Notes under the pieces: generated by a model | The model's input: only the letters and a program-made list of their open reading frames with translations | Told to the model about the DNA's origin: nothing | The model's database searches: none | Shown: piece by piece, positions 36,104-44,790 of the stretch | Layout: each line of letters starts with the position of its first letter | How positions within the stretch are numbered: the first letter of the stretch is position 1 | Made by a program: the position numbers and the translations under genes | NCBI RefSeq assembly: GCF_001514205.1 | Contig: NZ_KQ948766.1 | Coordinates: 129,759-193,758, forward strand | Reading direction: 5' to 3' | Length of the DNA: 64,000 nucleotides | DNA from: Streptomyces griseoruber | Lineage (GTDB): Bacteria > Actinomycetota > Actinomycetes > Streptomycetales > Streptomycetaceae

Positions 36104-37216
36104 TCAGCGTCCCCTGCGCGCCTTGCGCGCCCGGCGCACCACCGCCGCCGCACCCAGCAGCGCGACCGTCGCACCCGCGGCCCCCGCCGCCGTGGCGTCC
36201 TTGCGCCCGAGCCGCCGCCCGGCCACCGTGTGCCGCCCGGCCACCTCCTCCAGCAGCTCCGCGAGCACCTCCTCATTGGTCCACTGCGCCCGCCACCCCG
36301 CGTCGTGCAGCCGCGACCCGCTCACCACCCACGGGTACATCGTGTACGCGAGGTCGCCCGCCGGGGACGGCGTCAGCCCGATCCGGTGCAGCCGGGCCGC
36401 CGCGCCCAGCGCGACCGCGGACGGCAGCTCCATCCGCCGGATCCCGCTGAGCTCCTCGACCTCCTCCTGCTCCAGCCACCCGTCGCAGCCGACGGCCAGC
36501 TCGCCGTCGACCTTCTCCAGTACGGCGTACTCCAGGGCGCCGCACAGATCCTCGACGTGGCAGAACTGCCAGGCCGGCCGGGACCCGGCCACGACCAGCA
36601 GCCGGGGTGACTCGAAGTACCTGGTCAGTGCCGTGTCCGTACCTCCCACCAGTACGGCCGGGCGGACCACGGTGACGTTCAGCCCGGGATGCGCGCGGGG
36701 CGCCCGGCGCGCCAGCCGTTCGATTTCCAGCAGGTCCCCGACGCCCGTCGCCTCCGCTGTCGCGCGCAGCTCCGCGTCCTCCGAGAGCGGCAGCTCGTTG
36801 TCCTCCAGCGCCCCGTAGACCATCGAGGAGGTGCACAGCACCACGCGGCGCACACCGGCCGCCGCGGCGGCCGTCAGCACGGTCTGGGTACCGCGGACGT
36901 TGTAGGCCGTCCGGGCGGCGGCGTCACTCCCCAGGTCGAGATCGAGGGCGAGGTGAACGACGACGTCGACGCCGCGCAGCTTGTCGGCGATCGCCGGGTC
37001 ACGGACGTCGAGGATGTGCCACCGCGCCGCGTCGCACTCGCCCCGTCGCTCGTCGATGGCGACGACCTGCTTGATCTCGTCCGACGCGGCGAGCCGCTCG
37101 GTGAGCAGCGCGCCGACCCCGGTGGCTGCGCCGGTCACGGCGACGACGGGCCCGCGCGAACCACCCGGGGCGGAGTGGTTTCGCGCTGCGCGAACCTGCG
37201 GATCTGGGGAACTCAC
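36104..37216 (-). CDS. SDR-type NAD-dependent epimerase/dehydratase
   Basis: A 370-aa extended short-chain dehydrogenase. The nucleotide-binding motif is VTGAATGVGALL (TGxxGxxG form), followed by ILDVRDP and a tyrosine centre in CTSSMVYGALEDN, though the classical YxxxK is not clear. A C-terminal Ala/Val segment with a basic end (VVRRARKARRGR) may be a membrane anchor. Substrate unknown. GTG at 37216 is chosen for GGAG seven bases upstream. Confidence 0.83.
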   Translation of the reverse strand: MSSPDPQVRAARNHSAPGGSRGPVVAVTGAATGVGALLTERLAASDEIKQVVAIDERRGECDAARWHILDVRDPAIADKLRGVDVVVHLALDLDLGSDAAARTAYNVRGTQTVLTAAAAAGVRRVVLCTSSMVYGALEDNELPLSEDAELRATAEATGVGDLLEIERLARRAPRAHPGLNVTVVRPAVLVGGTDTALTRYFESPRLLVVAGSRPAWQFCHVEDLCGALEYAVLEKVDGELAVGCDGWLEQEEVEELSGIRRMELPSAVALGAAARLHRIGLTPSPAGDLAYTMYPWVVSGSRLHDAGWRAQWTNEEVLAELLEEVAGRHTVAGRRLGRKDATAAGAAGATVALLGAAAVVRRARKARRGR

Positions 37217-37413
37217 CAGGTGTCTCCAGCGGTTGTCTTGGCATACGGGCGCGACTGACGCGTACGTACCAGGTGGCATCCATCCTGCCGCAGGCCAGGA
37301 GTCGGCGAAGCACCGAGGCCCGATCGAGCCCCGGGGTGTCTACGCTGGGTGGTGTTGCAGGGCAGCCACGCCGCCGGGTGAGAACCCGGTGGCCCGACCA
37401 GCCGAGGAACCCC

Positions 37414-38856
37414 GTGAGTGACACCCCATTCGGATTCGGCCTTCCGCCGGAGGAGCCGGAAGACGGCGACGAGGGCAAGAAGAAGGACCAGCAGAGCGGT
37501 GGTGGTCAGGGACAGGCCAACCCGTTCGGTTTCGGCGGGCTGCCCGGCGCCGGAGGCTTTGGCGGCCCCGGCGCGGACAACCCGCTCGCGGCCATGTTCG
37601 GTTCGCTGAACCCCAACGACCTGGGCGCAGCGTTCCAGCAGCTCGGCCAGATGCTCTCGTACGAGGGCGGGCCGGTGAACTGGGACATGGCCAAGCAGAT
37701 CGCCCGCCAGACGGTCTCCCAGGGCACGTCGGACGGCGTGAAGGACGCGAGCGTGGGCCCCTCCGAGCGCACCGCCGTGGAGGAGGCCGTCCGTCTCGCC
37801 GACCTGTGGCTGGACGACGTGACCTCACTGCCGTCCGGCGCCGGCTCGGCCGTGGCGTGGTCGCGCGCGGAGTGGGTCGAGGCGACCCTGCCCGCGTGGA
37901 AGGAGCTCGTCGACCCGGTCGCCGAGCGCGTCGGCGCGGCCATGGGCGATGTCCTGCCGGAGGAGATGCAGGCCATGGCCGGCCCGCTGATCGGCATGAT
38001 GCGCTCGATGGGCGGGGCGATGTTCGGCTCGCAGATCGGGCAGGCCGTCGGTGTCCTGGCGGGCGAGGTGGTCGGCTCGACCGACATCGGGCTGCCGCTC
38101 GGACCGGCGGGCCGGGCCGCGCTGCTACCGCTGAACATCGAGTCGTTCGGCAAGGACCTGGGCGTTCCCCAGGAGGAGGTCCGGCTCTACCTCGCGCTGC
38201 GCGAGGCCGCCCACCAGCGCCTCTTCGCGCACGTGCCGTGGCTGCGCTCGCATCTGTTCGGCGCGGTCGAGGGCTACGCGCGCGGGATCAAGGTGGACAC
38301 CGCCAAGCTGGAGGATGTGGTCGGCCAGTTCGACCCGCAGAATCCCGAGCAGCTTCAGGACGCGCTGCAGCAGGGCATGTTCCAGCCCGAGGACACCCCG
38401 GCGCAGAAGGCCGCCCTGGCCCGTCTGGAGACGGCCCTGGCGCTCGTCGAGGGCTGGGTGGACGCGGTGGTGCACGCGGCGGCGAAGCCCCGGCTGTCGT
38501 CGGCGGACGCGCTGCGCGAGACCCTGCGCCGCCGTCGCGCCACGGGGGGTCCCGCGGAGCAGACCTTCGCCACGCTGATCGGCCTGGAGCTGCGCCCGCG
38601 CCGCCTGCGGGACGCCTCCCGGCTCTGGGCCTCGCTGACGGACGCGCGCGGGGTGGACGGCCGTGACGCCCTGTGGGCGCACCCCGACATGCTGCCGACG
38701 GCCTCCGACCTGGACGACCCGGACGGCTTCGTGCACCGCGAGCAGCTGGACTTCTCCGAGCTGGAGAAGATGCTCGGCGAGGTGGGCGGCGGATCCGGCC
38801 CCGACGAGAAGCCGAACCTGAAGAAGGACGACTCCGAGGGCGACGACACCGAGTGA
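37414..38856 (+). CDS. Zinc-dependent metalloprotease-like protein (DUF2342)
   Basis: A 480-aa protein of the zincin-like DUF2342 family. A Gly/Pro/Asp-rich N-terminus of about 65 residues precedes the core. REAAHQRLF resembles a degraded zincin helix: a His is present but the HExxH form is not complete, so peptidase activity is unproven. Later motifs are ALVEGWVDAVV and a C-terminal charged tail. GTG at 37414 follows GAGGAA. The stop overlaps the NUDIX start (GTGA), so the two are co-translated. Confidence 0.83.
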   Translation: MSDTPFGFGLPPEEPEDGDEGKKKDQQSGGGQGQANPFGFGGLPGAGGFGGPGADNPLAAMFGSLNPNDLGAAFQQLGQMLSYEGGPVNWDMAKQIARQTVSQGTSDGVKDASVGPSERTAVEEAVRLADLWLDDVTSLPSGAGSAVAWSRAEWVEATLPAWKELVDPVAERVGAAMGDVLPEEMQAMAGPLIGMMRSMGGAMFGSQIGQAVGVLAGEVVGSTDIGLPLGPAGRAALLPLNIESFGKDLGVPQEEVRLYLALREAAHQRLFAHVPWLRSHLFGAVEGYARGIKVDTAKLEDVVGQFDPQNPEQLQDALQQGMFQPEDTPAQKAALARLETALALVEGWVDAVVHAAAKPRLSSADALRETLRRRRATGGPAEQTFATLIGLELRPRRLRDASRLWASLTDARGVDGRDALWAHPDMLPTASDLDDPDGFVHREQLDFSELEKMLGEVGGGSGPDEKPNLKKDDSEGDDTE

Positions 38857-39368
38857 GCCTGTACGACGACGCGGTCCTCGTACTCAAGGGCTACGAGGAC
38901 CAGCCGGAGCTGCGCCAGACCTATCTGGACCACCTGGCGGCCCACCCGGACGGCCTGTGGAAGGCGTGCGGCGACGGGCACGTCACGGCGAGCGCGCTGG
39001 TGATCGACCCCGCACGCGCGCGTGTGCTGCTCACCCTCCACAAGAAGCTGCGGATGTGGCTGCAGATGGGCGGCCACTGCGAGCCGGGCGACGCGACGCT
39101 GGCGGCGGCGGCCCTGCGCGAGGGGGCGGAGGAGTCCGGCATCGGGGGGCTGCGCCTGCTGCCCGGCGGCCCCGTGCGACTGGACCGGCACGAGACACTG
39201 TGTGCCTGGCATCTGGACGTCCAGTACGCGGCGCTCGCTCCGGCCGGGTCCGTGGAGGCGATCAGCGACGAGTCCCTGGACCTGCGCTGGTTCGCCTACG
39301 ACGAGGTGGCGGAGGTGGCCGACGACTCGGTCGTACGGCTGCTGGAGGCGACCCTCGCCAGGCTGTGA
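38853..39368 (+). CDS. NUDIX hydrolase
   Basis: A 171-aa NUDIX protein that hydrolyses a nucleoside diphosphate linked to another moiety. The NUDIX box is complete: GGHCEPGDATLAAAALREGA followed by EESGI, with the metal-binding glutamates. The start GTG overlaps the upstream stop by four bases. Family members of this sort include ADP-ribose and capped-nucleotide hydrolases; the substrate cannot be read. A weak stem-loop (39373-39406) follows between this gene and the convergent AIM24 gene. Confidence 0.87.
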   Translation: MSLYDDAVLVLKGYEDQPELRQTYLDHLAAHPDGLWKACGDGHVTASALVIDPARARVLLTLHKKLRMWLQMGGHCEPGDATLAAAALREGAEESGIGGLRLLPGGPVRLDRHETLCAWHLDVQYAALAPAGSVEAISDESLDLRWFAYDEVAEVADDSVVRLLEATLARL

Positions 39369-39372
39369 CGGT

Positions 39373-39406
39373 GTAAGGGGCGCCCGTCCTTGCCGGCACC
39401 CCTTAC
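39373..39406. terminator. Stem-loop between convergent genes
   Basis: GTAAGGGG (39373-39380) pairs with CCCCTTAC (39399-39406) with an 18-base loop, between the NUDIX and AIM24 stops. It could serve both directions. Confidence 0.55.
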
Positions 39407-39426
39407 CCCTGTCTTCACCCCTCTTT

Positions 39427-40182
39427 TCAGCTCCAGGCGTTGCCCTGGTTCTGCGACCTGGCCCCGTGCTGGCCCATGCCGTACTGCGCGGCGAGGCCGG
39501 ACCCGATCTGGGCGTTCTGCGGCGGCAGCAGCTCGCTGGGCTGCACCAGCGCGAACCCGGTGCCCATGAAGCTGAGCTCCCAGCCCTCTCCGGTGTTGCC
39601 GCGCCGGCGCCAGACCCCTGAGGAGTGCGTCTGGGCCTGCATCTGCACGCGCAGCCCGGTCGACCAGGCCACGATGGCGTCGGCGTCGCAGTTGACGTAC
39701 CGGTCGGGCGTGACCTGCATCATCAGCGGTGCGCCCGAGGTCATCAGGGCGACCCGGCCGCGCCCGGTGATGTTGAGCTGGTACTTCCCGGAGCCGGAGA
39801 TGCCGTAGAGGCTGTCGACGGCGACGACCTCGTGGTGCAGCGAGGAGTCCATGGCGAGGACGTAGCTGCTGTCGACGGTCAGCCCGTCCTGCTCGACGTC
39901 CACGAGGTGGATGTACTGCTTGAGGTTGGCGAGGTAGACGGTGCCCTGCCCGTGGCAGCGCATGAGGTCCAGGCCCTCGCCCGTGCGCGCACGCGCGCGT
40001 CCCTGCTGGTTGCTCTGGTACTCGGCGTCGAACTCGACGAGCCCCTGGTAGGCGACCATCGTGCCCTTGCGGGCCAGGATGTCGTCGTGGCCCTCCAGGA
40101 CGACCCGGAGCATCTGCTTGTTCTGGAGGCTCCAGCGTTCCTGGGTCTGCGAGTCGTTGTGTGCGAAAAGTGAGCTCTGCAT
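39427..40182 (-). CDS. AIM24-family protein, third of the cluster
   Basis: A 251-aa beta-rich AIM24/TerB-associated protein. Typical strands include MLRVVLEGHDDILARKGTMV, MRCHGQGTVYLAN and GRGRVALMTSG. Bacterial AIM24 proteins have no established reaction. The ATG at 40182 is supported by GGGGGAG upstream; the reading frame is open far upstream through the neighbouring gene but that part is a shadow. It is the last of three same-strand genes with gaps of 17 and 11 bases. Confidence 0.82.
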   Translation of the reverse strand: MQSSLFAHNDSQTQERWSLQNKQMLRVVLEGHDDILARKGTMVAYQGLVEFDAEYQSNQQGRARARTGEGLDLMRCHGQGTVYLANLKQYIHLVDVEQDGLTVDSSYVLAMDSSLHHEVVAVDSLYGISGSGKYQLNITGRGRVALMTSGAPLMMQVTPDRYVNCDADAIVAWSTGLRVQMQAQTHSSGVWRRRGNTGEGWELSFMGTGFALVQPSELLPPQNAQIGSGLAAQYGMGQHGARSQNQGNAWS

Positions 40183-40199
40183 GGCTTTCTGGCTCCCCC

Positions 40200-40880
40200 T
40201 CAGCCCCGGAACCGGAGGCGGTCGGTGCTGTCCTCGCTGGGCTGGACGACGACGATGCCCTGGCCGGAGAAGGCCATCTGGTAGGCCTCGCCGCTGCCGC
40301 GGCCGATGAGGGACTGCGCCTTGAAGCTGCGCTTGCCCTTGACCTTGAGGTTCGGCGACCAGGCGACGAGCGCGTCCGGGTCGACGTAGGTCTCGTCCTC
40401 GCCGCCGCCGCAGTCGACGACGATCGGCTTGCCCCGGGAAGTGAGCGCGACCCAGCCCTGACCGGAGATCTTGGTGTTCCACAGGCCCTGTCCGGCGAAC
40501 TTCGCCAGGCCCTTCACCCGCTCCACGCCCCAGGTGAGGTGCGCGTCGAAGGCGAGCAGATTGGTGGCGTTGACCGAGATACCGTCGCCGTTGAGGTTGA
40601 TCACGACCACGTTGGCGCCGTAGTCGGCGAGGTAGAGCAGTCCGTCGCCGGAGCACTTCATCAGGGGTGCGCCCTCGCCGGTCATCCAGTCGCGGGCGAT
40701 CTGGCGTACGGCCGGCGGGTTGGGCTCGTACTGGACGAAGCCCTCGTAGGCGACCATCGAGCCCACGCGCGCGAAGAGGTCGTTTCCGGTCTGCATGGCG
40801 ACCTTCAGCATGTGGCTGCCGTGGTTCTCCATGCGGGCGGTGACGGGTGCGGGGGCGTAGCCCGCGAGCGGCTGGTTCAT
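40200..40880 (-). CDS. AIM24-family protein, second of the cluster
   Basis: A 226-aa AIM24 protein similar to its neighbour, with MLKVAMQTGNDLFARVGSMV, MKCSGDGLLYLADYG and SGQGWVALTSRGKP. The three paralogues share the same strand order, pointing to tandem duplication. The C-terminus ends GQGIVVVQPSEDSTDRLRF. Likely transcribed from the TerD-AIM24 gene upstream. Confidence 0.84.
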   Translation of the reverse strand: MNQPLAGYAPAPVTARMENHGSHMLKVAMQTGNDLFARVGSMVAYEGFVQYEPNPPAVRQIARDWMTGEGAPLMKCSGDGLLYLADYGANVVVINLNGDGISVNATNLLAFDAHLTWGVERVKGLAKFAGQGLWNTKISGQGWVALTSRGKPIVVDCGGGEDETYVDPDALVAWSPNLKVKGKRSFKAQSLIGRGSGEAYQMAFSGQGIVVVQPSEDSTDRLRFRG

Positions 40881-40891
40881 GACGGGCTCCC

Positions 40892-42553
40892 TCAGACCTC
40901 GTACGGCTGGACGACGATGAAGTTGCCGGGCGCGCCCCGGAACTGGAGGTTGACGCTCTCCCCGGTGTCGCCGGGGTAGGCGTTGCGGCGCATCCGCACC
41001 TGGCTGGAGACGACCACCTGGGCGGCGGACGACCAGGCGACGACGGCATTGCAGTCGGCGAACGTGGTCGGGGTGACCGGCAGGACCACGGGCGTGCCGT
41101 GCGTCTTGACGACGATCGTGCCGGTGCCCGTGAACTGCATGGTGAACAGCGCGCCGCCGGGGATGCCGTGGCCCTCGATCCGGCGGACCTCGTACTGGAG
41201 GCTCTCGTCGAAGGCGAGGACGTTCTCCGCGGAGACGCAGATGCCGTCGCCCTGGAGCTCGATGGGGTGCAGCATCGTGGCGTTGTCGGCGAGGAACACC
41301 TGGCCCTGGCCGGTACAGCGCATCAGCTGCATCTCCTGGCCGGTCGCGTTGCCCACGATCCGGCCGGCGAATCCGGCTCCCTTGTAGCTGAAGTCGACCT
41401 TGCCCTGGTAGAGCACCATGCTGCCCTGGCGGGCGAGCACGGGCTGGCCGCCCATGCCGAGGTCGACACGGATCAGCTTCTTGTTCTGCTGCGTCCAGCG
41501 CTGCCCGGTGGGCGTCTCCTTGAACTGCTGGAGCGCCGCGGCCACTCCGGCGCCGCCCTGGGGCGCGCCCTGCGGCACGCCGTAGGCCTGCTGGCCGGGG
41601 ACCTGCCCGAACGGGGGCTGCTGCTGGCCGTAGCCGGGCGGCATCGGGGCCTGGGGCGGCATGGGGGCCTGCGGTGCGTGAGGCGGCTGGCCGTAGCCGG
41701 GGGGCGGCGGGGCGGTCGGGGCGCCGGGCTGGCCGTACGGCTGCTGCTGGGGCGGCTGGCCGTAGGGCGCGGGGACCGGGCCGGGCGGCGGGACCGGGAC
41801 GCCACCGGGCGGGGTCATGGGCGCGATGATGGTCGGCGCGGCGTGCACCGGGGGTGCGGGCGCCGGGGCGGGCGGCGGCGTGAAGCCCTGCGGGGCGGGC
41901 GCCGGCACCGGCGCGGGTGCGGGTGCCGGCGCGGGTGCGGAGGGGGCGGCGAACGCGGGCGGGGCGAACCCGGGGGCGGCACCGGACTGCGGCTGGGGGG
42001 CGGCGGCGGGCGCGGGCGCCTCCTCCTCCGCGACCTCGCCGCCGAAGTTCTTCAGCAGCGCCTCCAGGCCGCCGTCGAAGCCCTGTCCGACGGCTGCGAA
42101 CCGCCAGACGTCCTTCAGGTAGAAGTCGCCCAGCATCACGGCCCGCTCGCTGGTGAACTCCGAGCCGTTGAACGCGTACCGGGCCACTTCCTCGCCGCCG
42201 GCGACGATACGGAGGTAGCCGGGGTTGATCTGCGACATCTGTCCGGAGCCGTCGACGGTCGCCGTGAACGACAGCTTCTGGATCTGCGGCGGAATCCGGT
42301 CCAGCGTGATGCGGAAGGACTCCGTGTCGCCGGCCTGGGCGCCCAGGAGCTGGATCGACTCCTCGGGGGACTTCGGCTGGTTGAAGAAGACGAAGTACCT
42401 GTCGTCGGAGAGCCGTTCGTCGGCGTCGAGGCCGAAGCAGCTGATGTCGAAGGTCAGGCCGGGGGCGGTGATCTGCACGCCTACGTACAGATCGGTGCCC
42501 GCGGTGAGGTCACTGATCCTGGCCTTGTGGCCGCGTTGGAATTCCCTGGGCAT
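40892..42553 (-). CDS. TerD-AIM24 fusion protein
   Basis: A 553-aa fusion. Residues about 1-185 form a TerD-type domain (KARISDLTAGTDLYVGVQ; ISCFGLDADERLSDDRYFVF; GGEEVARYAFNGSEFTSERA), known for calcium binding and tellurite/stress resistance. About 150 residues of Pro/Ala/Gln/Gly linker follow, then an AIM24 domain (KKLIRVDLGMGGQPVLARQG to the end, FIVVQPYEV). It heads the three-gene AIM24 operon. ATG at 42553; the frame is open upstream to 42619 without support. Confidence 0.85.
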   Translation of the reverse strand: MPREFQRGHKARISDLTAGTDLYVGVQITAPGLTFDISCFGLDADERLSDDRYFVFFNQPKSPEESIQLLGAQAGDTESFRITLDRIPPQIQKLSFTATVDGSGQMSQINPGYLRIVAGGEEVARYAFNGSEFTSERAVMLGDFYLKDVWRFAAVGQGFDGGLEALLKNFGGEVAEEEAPAPAAAPQPQSGAAPGFAPPAFAAPSAPAPAPAPAPVPAPAPQGFTPPPAPAPAPPVHAAPTIIAPMTPPGGVPVPPPGPVPAPYGQPPQQQPYGQPGAPTAPPPPGYGQPPHAPQAPMPPQAPMPPGYGQQQPPFGQVPGQQAYGVPQGAPQGGAGVAAALQQFKETPTGQRWTQQNKKLIRVDLGMGGQPVLARQGSMVLYQGKVDFSYKGAGFAGRIVGNATGQEMQLMRCTGQGQVFLADNATMLHPIELQGDGICVSAENVLAFDESLQYEVRRIEGHGIPGGALFTMQFTGTGTIVVKTHGTPVVLPVTPTTFADCNAVVAWSSAAQVVVSSQVRMRRNAYPGDTGESVNLQFRGAPGNFIVVQPYEV

Positions 42554-42697
42554 GCGTAACGACCGTCCCCCATCCCGATTGCGAGTGCGTCGCGTCAGGC
42601 TAACGGCAAACTCCGACAACGCACGATGTCGGTACAGACCCGGTACACAACCCGCGCCGCCCGATACCGGACGCGTACACGCTCCGCGCCCTCGGGG

Positions 42698-43294
42698 TCA
42701 CTCCTCGCGCGCGTCGGACAGATGCGGCAGCCGCTCCGCGGCCACCACGCCCTCCAGATAGCCGCGGGCCCGCTCGGTGCGCGGGTAGGCCTCGAGCAGC
42801 CGCCAGAAGTCGGGGCCGTGGCCGGGCACCAGCAGATGGGCGAGTTCATGGGCGAGGACGTAGTCCACGACGTAGTCGGGCATGCCCTGGAGGCGGTGCG
42901 ACAGCCGGATGCTGCCCTCGGCCGGCGTGCAGGAGCCCCAGCGGGTGTTCTGGTTGGTGACCCAGCGCACCGAGGTCGGCCGGGCCCGGCCGTCGAAACA
43001 CTGGGCCGACAGCCGCTCGGCCCGCTCCGCCAGTTCGGCGTCGCCGGGCACCCGCTTGCTCTCCTGCGCGGCGAGCTTGTCCAGCATGACGCCCACCCAG
43101 CGCCGTTCCTCGGCCTCGGACATCCGGGCGGGGATGAGCACGATGGTGCGATCGCCCTCGCGGTAGGCGGAGACCGTGCGGCGTCGACGGGCGCTTCTGC
43201 GGACCTCGATCGCGCTCGCCCCCGATCCGCTCGCAGGCTGGCTCGTCGGCTTCCGCTGTGGCGTTCCGGCGCGGTGCAGGGGGTCGGCGGGCAC
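42698..43294 (-). CDS. YgjP/M48-type metallopeptidase
   Basis: A 198-aa metallopeptidase of the YgjP (DUF45) group. The zinc site is HELAHLLVPGHGPDFW, with the nearby NQNTRWGSC signature. These proteins are single-domain zincins whose targets are unknown. The start is a GTG at 43294. It diverges from the small-peptide/ThiF unit, sharing the upstream region. Confidence 0.87.
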   Translation of the reverse strand: MPADPLHRAGTPQRKPTSQPASGSGASAIEVRRSARRRRTVSAYREGDRTIVLIPARMSEAEERRWVGVMLDKLAAQESKRVPGDAELAERAERLSAQCFDGRARPTSVRWVTNQNTRWGSCTPAEGSIRLSHRLQGMPDYVVDYVLAHELAHLLVPGHGPDFWRLLEAYPRTERARGYLEGVVAAERLPHLSDAREE

Positions 43295-43377
43295 GCCCCG
43301 ACGTTACCCGCTGCACCTGGGGGAAGTCCCGACTCCGGGACGGTCGGGTTCCGATCCCGCACCCCCGTTTTAAGTCA

Positions 43378-43401
43378 TACGACGGATTTGTACGACGAAT
43401 T
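43378..43401. promoter_or_regulatory. Paired 11-bp direct repeat upstream of the peptide gene
   Basis: TACGACGGATT (43378-43388) and TACGACGAATT (43391-43401) differ by one base and repeat every 13 bases, between the divergent metallopeptidase and peptide genes. It could be an operator; no regulator is known. Confidence 0.4.
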
Positions 43402-43480
43402 CCGGTGCCTGTGGACAACTTTCGGCACGGCTCGACGGGGACGGGCATGCTGGCACTCGTCGGCGGAGCGAGGAGACCCC

Positions 43481-43564
43481 ATGCCCCCGCTCCGTCGACG
43501 TAAGCGGAGTTTCCAGATGTGCACAGCCATATGCGGCCATACACAGGCATACGGGGGCCTTTGA
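43481..43564 (+). CDS. 27-residue Cys-containing peptide, translationally coupled to the ThiF-like gene
   Basis: The ATG at 43481 has GAGGAG five bases upstream, a strong ribosome site. The product is a basic N-terminus (MPPLRRRKRSFQ) followed by MCTAICGHTQAYGGL, with Cys14 and Cys18. Its TGA overlaps the ATG of the next gene (TGATG at 43562-43566). The next protein resembles ThiF/leader-binding proteins of RiPP pathways, so this may be a modified-peptide precursor. It could instead be only a coupling leader peptide. No family is recognised. Confidence 0.6.
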   Translation: MPPLRRRKRSFQMCTAICGHTQAYGGL

Positions 43565-44790
43565 TGCATCCGATGGTGAAGCCCGCGCTGCGGCGCGGCT
43601 GGCGGGACCTCAACACCGTGCAGTTCGGGATGGCACCGGCGCACGCGCTGACCCTTGGTCCGGTGGACACGGCGACGGGCAGTTTCCTCGACCTGCTGGA
43701 CGGCACCCGGGGGCTCGACCTGCTGCGTGAGGAGGGGCGCCGCATGGATCTGCCGGACGGCCATGTGGACCGGCTGGTGGAGCGGCTGGGCCGGGCGGGG
43801 CTCCTCGACGACGCGCGCGGGGGCGGGCCGGACGCGGCGGCCCTGCGGGACAGGCAGGAGGTCCTGGACCGGCTGCGGCCGGACCTCGCCTCGTTGTCGC
43901 TGACCACGTCGGCCCCGGGCGAGGCGCTCGACCGGCTCGCGGCCCGGCGCCGGCTGCGGGTGCAGGTGCGCGGCGCGGGACGGGTCGGCGCGGTGCTGGC
44001 GGCGCTGCTGTCGGGCGCGGGGGTCGGCGAGGTGGACGTGAGGGACGGCGGTCTGGTGGAGCCGGGGGACGTGGCACCGGGCGGGCTGTCCGCCGAGTCG
44101 GTCGGTGAGCGCCGGGACGAGGCCGCCCGCCGGGCCGTGCGCGCAGCCTCCCCGGACCGCCCGTCACGCAGGAGGAGCCGGTCACCGTCCGAGGCGGGAA
44201 CCCCCGGCCTCGCCCTGGTGATCATCGCCGCACGGGACGACGTCTGCGTGCACGCGCCGCCCGCGTCCGCGGCCGATCCGCTGCTCGCCTCGGGCACCCC
44301 GCATCTGTACACGGGGGTGGTGGAGGCGACGGGTGTCGTGGGGCCGCTCGTCCTGCCCGGTGAGACGGGCTGCGCGGGCTGTCTCCAGCGGGCGCGCACC
44401 GACCGGGACGAGACCTGGCCGCGGCTGGTCGCGCAATGGCAGTCGGGGCGGCGCCGCCCCGCCCAGGCCTGCGATCTGGCCCTGGCCACGGCGGTCGCCG
44501 GCCTGGCGGCCGCCCACGCGCTCACCTTCCTCGACGGCCGCCTCCCCTCCAGCGCGGGAGCCCGCTGGGAGGTCTCCCTCCCCACCCTGCAGTGGCACTC
44601 CCGGCCGGTGTGGCCGCACTCCGCGTGTCCGTGCGGCGCCTCCGGGGAGGGCGCGGAGAAACGTAAGGGGGAACACACACCCGAGGAGGGGGGATCGCAC
44701 GCGACAATGGCAGGGCAACGGCAATCGAGGGAGTTACGCCGTACGACAGTTGCGGCGCGGCAGGCTGGGACTTGGAGGGCGCATGTCTGA
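43564..44790 (+). CDS. ThiF/E1-like protein, possible RiPP leader-binding or cyclodehydratase partner
   Basis: A 408-aa protein with an N-terminal winged-helix-like part and a Rossmann motif RVQVRGAGRVGAVLAALL (GxGxxG). A later region has CAGC, and CPC near the C-terminus could complete a zinc site. This resembles ThiF-type proteins called TOMM leader-binding or cyclodehydratase-associated. The catalytic adenylation residues are not clear, so activity is uncertain. The ATG overlaps the peptide-gene stop, and its own 3' end overlaps the kinase start by eight bases. Confidence 0.72.
   Translation: MHPMVKPALRRGWRDLNTVQFGMAPAHALTLGPVDTATGSFLDLLDGTRGLDLLREEGRRMDLPDGHVDRLVERLGRAGLLDDARGGGPDAAALRDRQEVLDRLRPDLASLSLTTSAPGEALDRLAARRRLRVQVRGAGRVGAVLAALLSGAGVGEVDVRDGGLVEPGDVAPGGLSAESVGERRDEAARRAVRAASPDRPSRRRSRSPSEAGTPGLALVIIAARDDVCVHAPPASAADPLLASGTPHLYTGVVEATGVVGPLVLPGETGCAGCLQRARTDRDETWPRLVAQWQSGRRRPAQACDLALATAVAGLAAAHALTFLDGRLPSSAGARWEVSLPTLQWHSRPVWPHSACPCGASGEGAEKRKGEHTPEEGGSHATMAGQRQSRELRRTTVAARQAGTWRAHV

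Noticed and set aside
40183..41049. Fusion of the third AIM24 gene with upstream sequence as one 540-aa protein
   Set aside because: The upstream part is a shadow of the second AIM24 gene; a separate start with a ribosome site lies at 40182.
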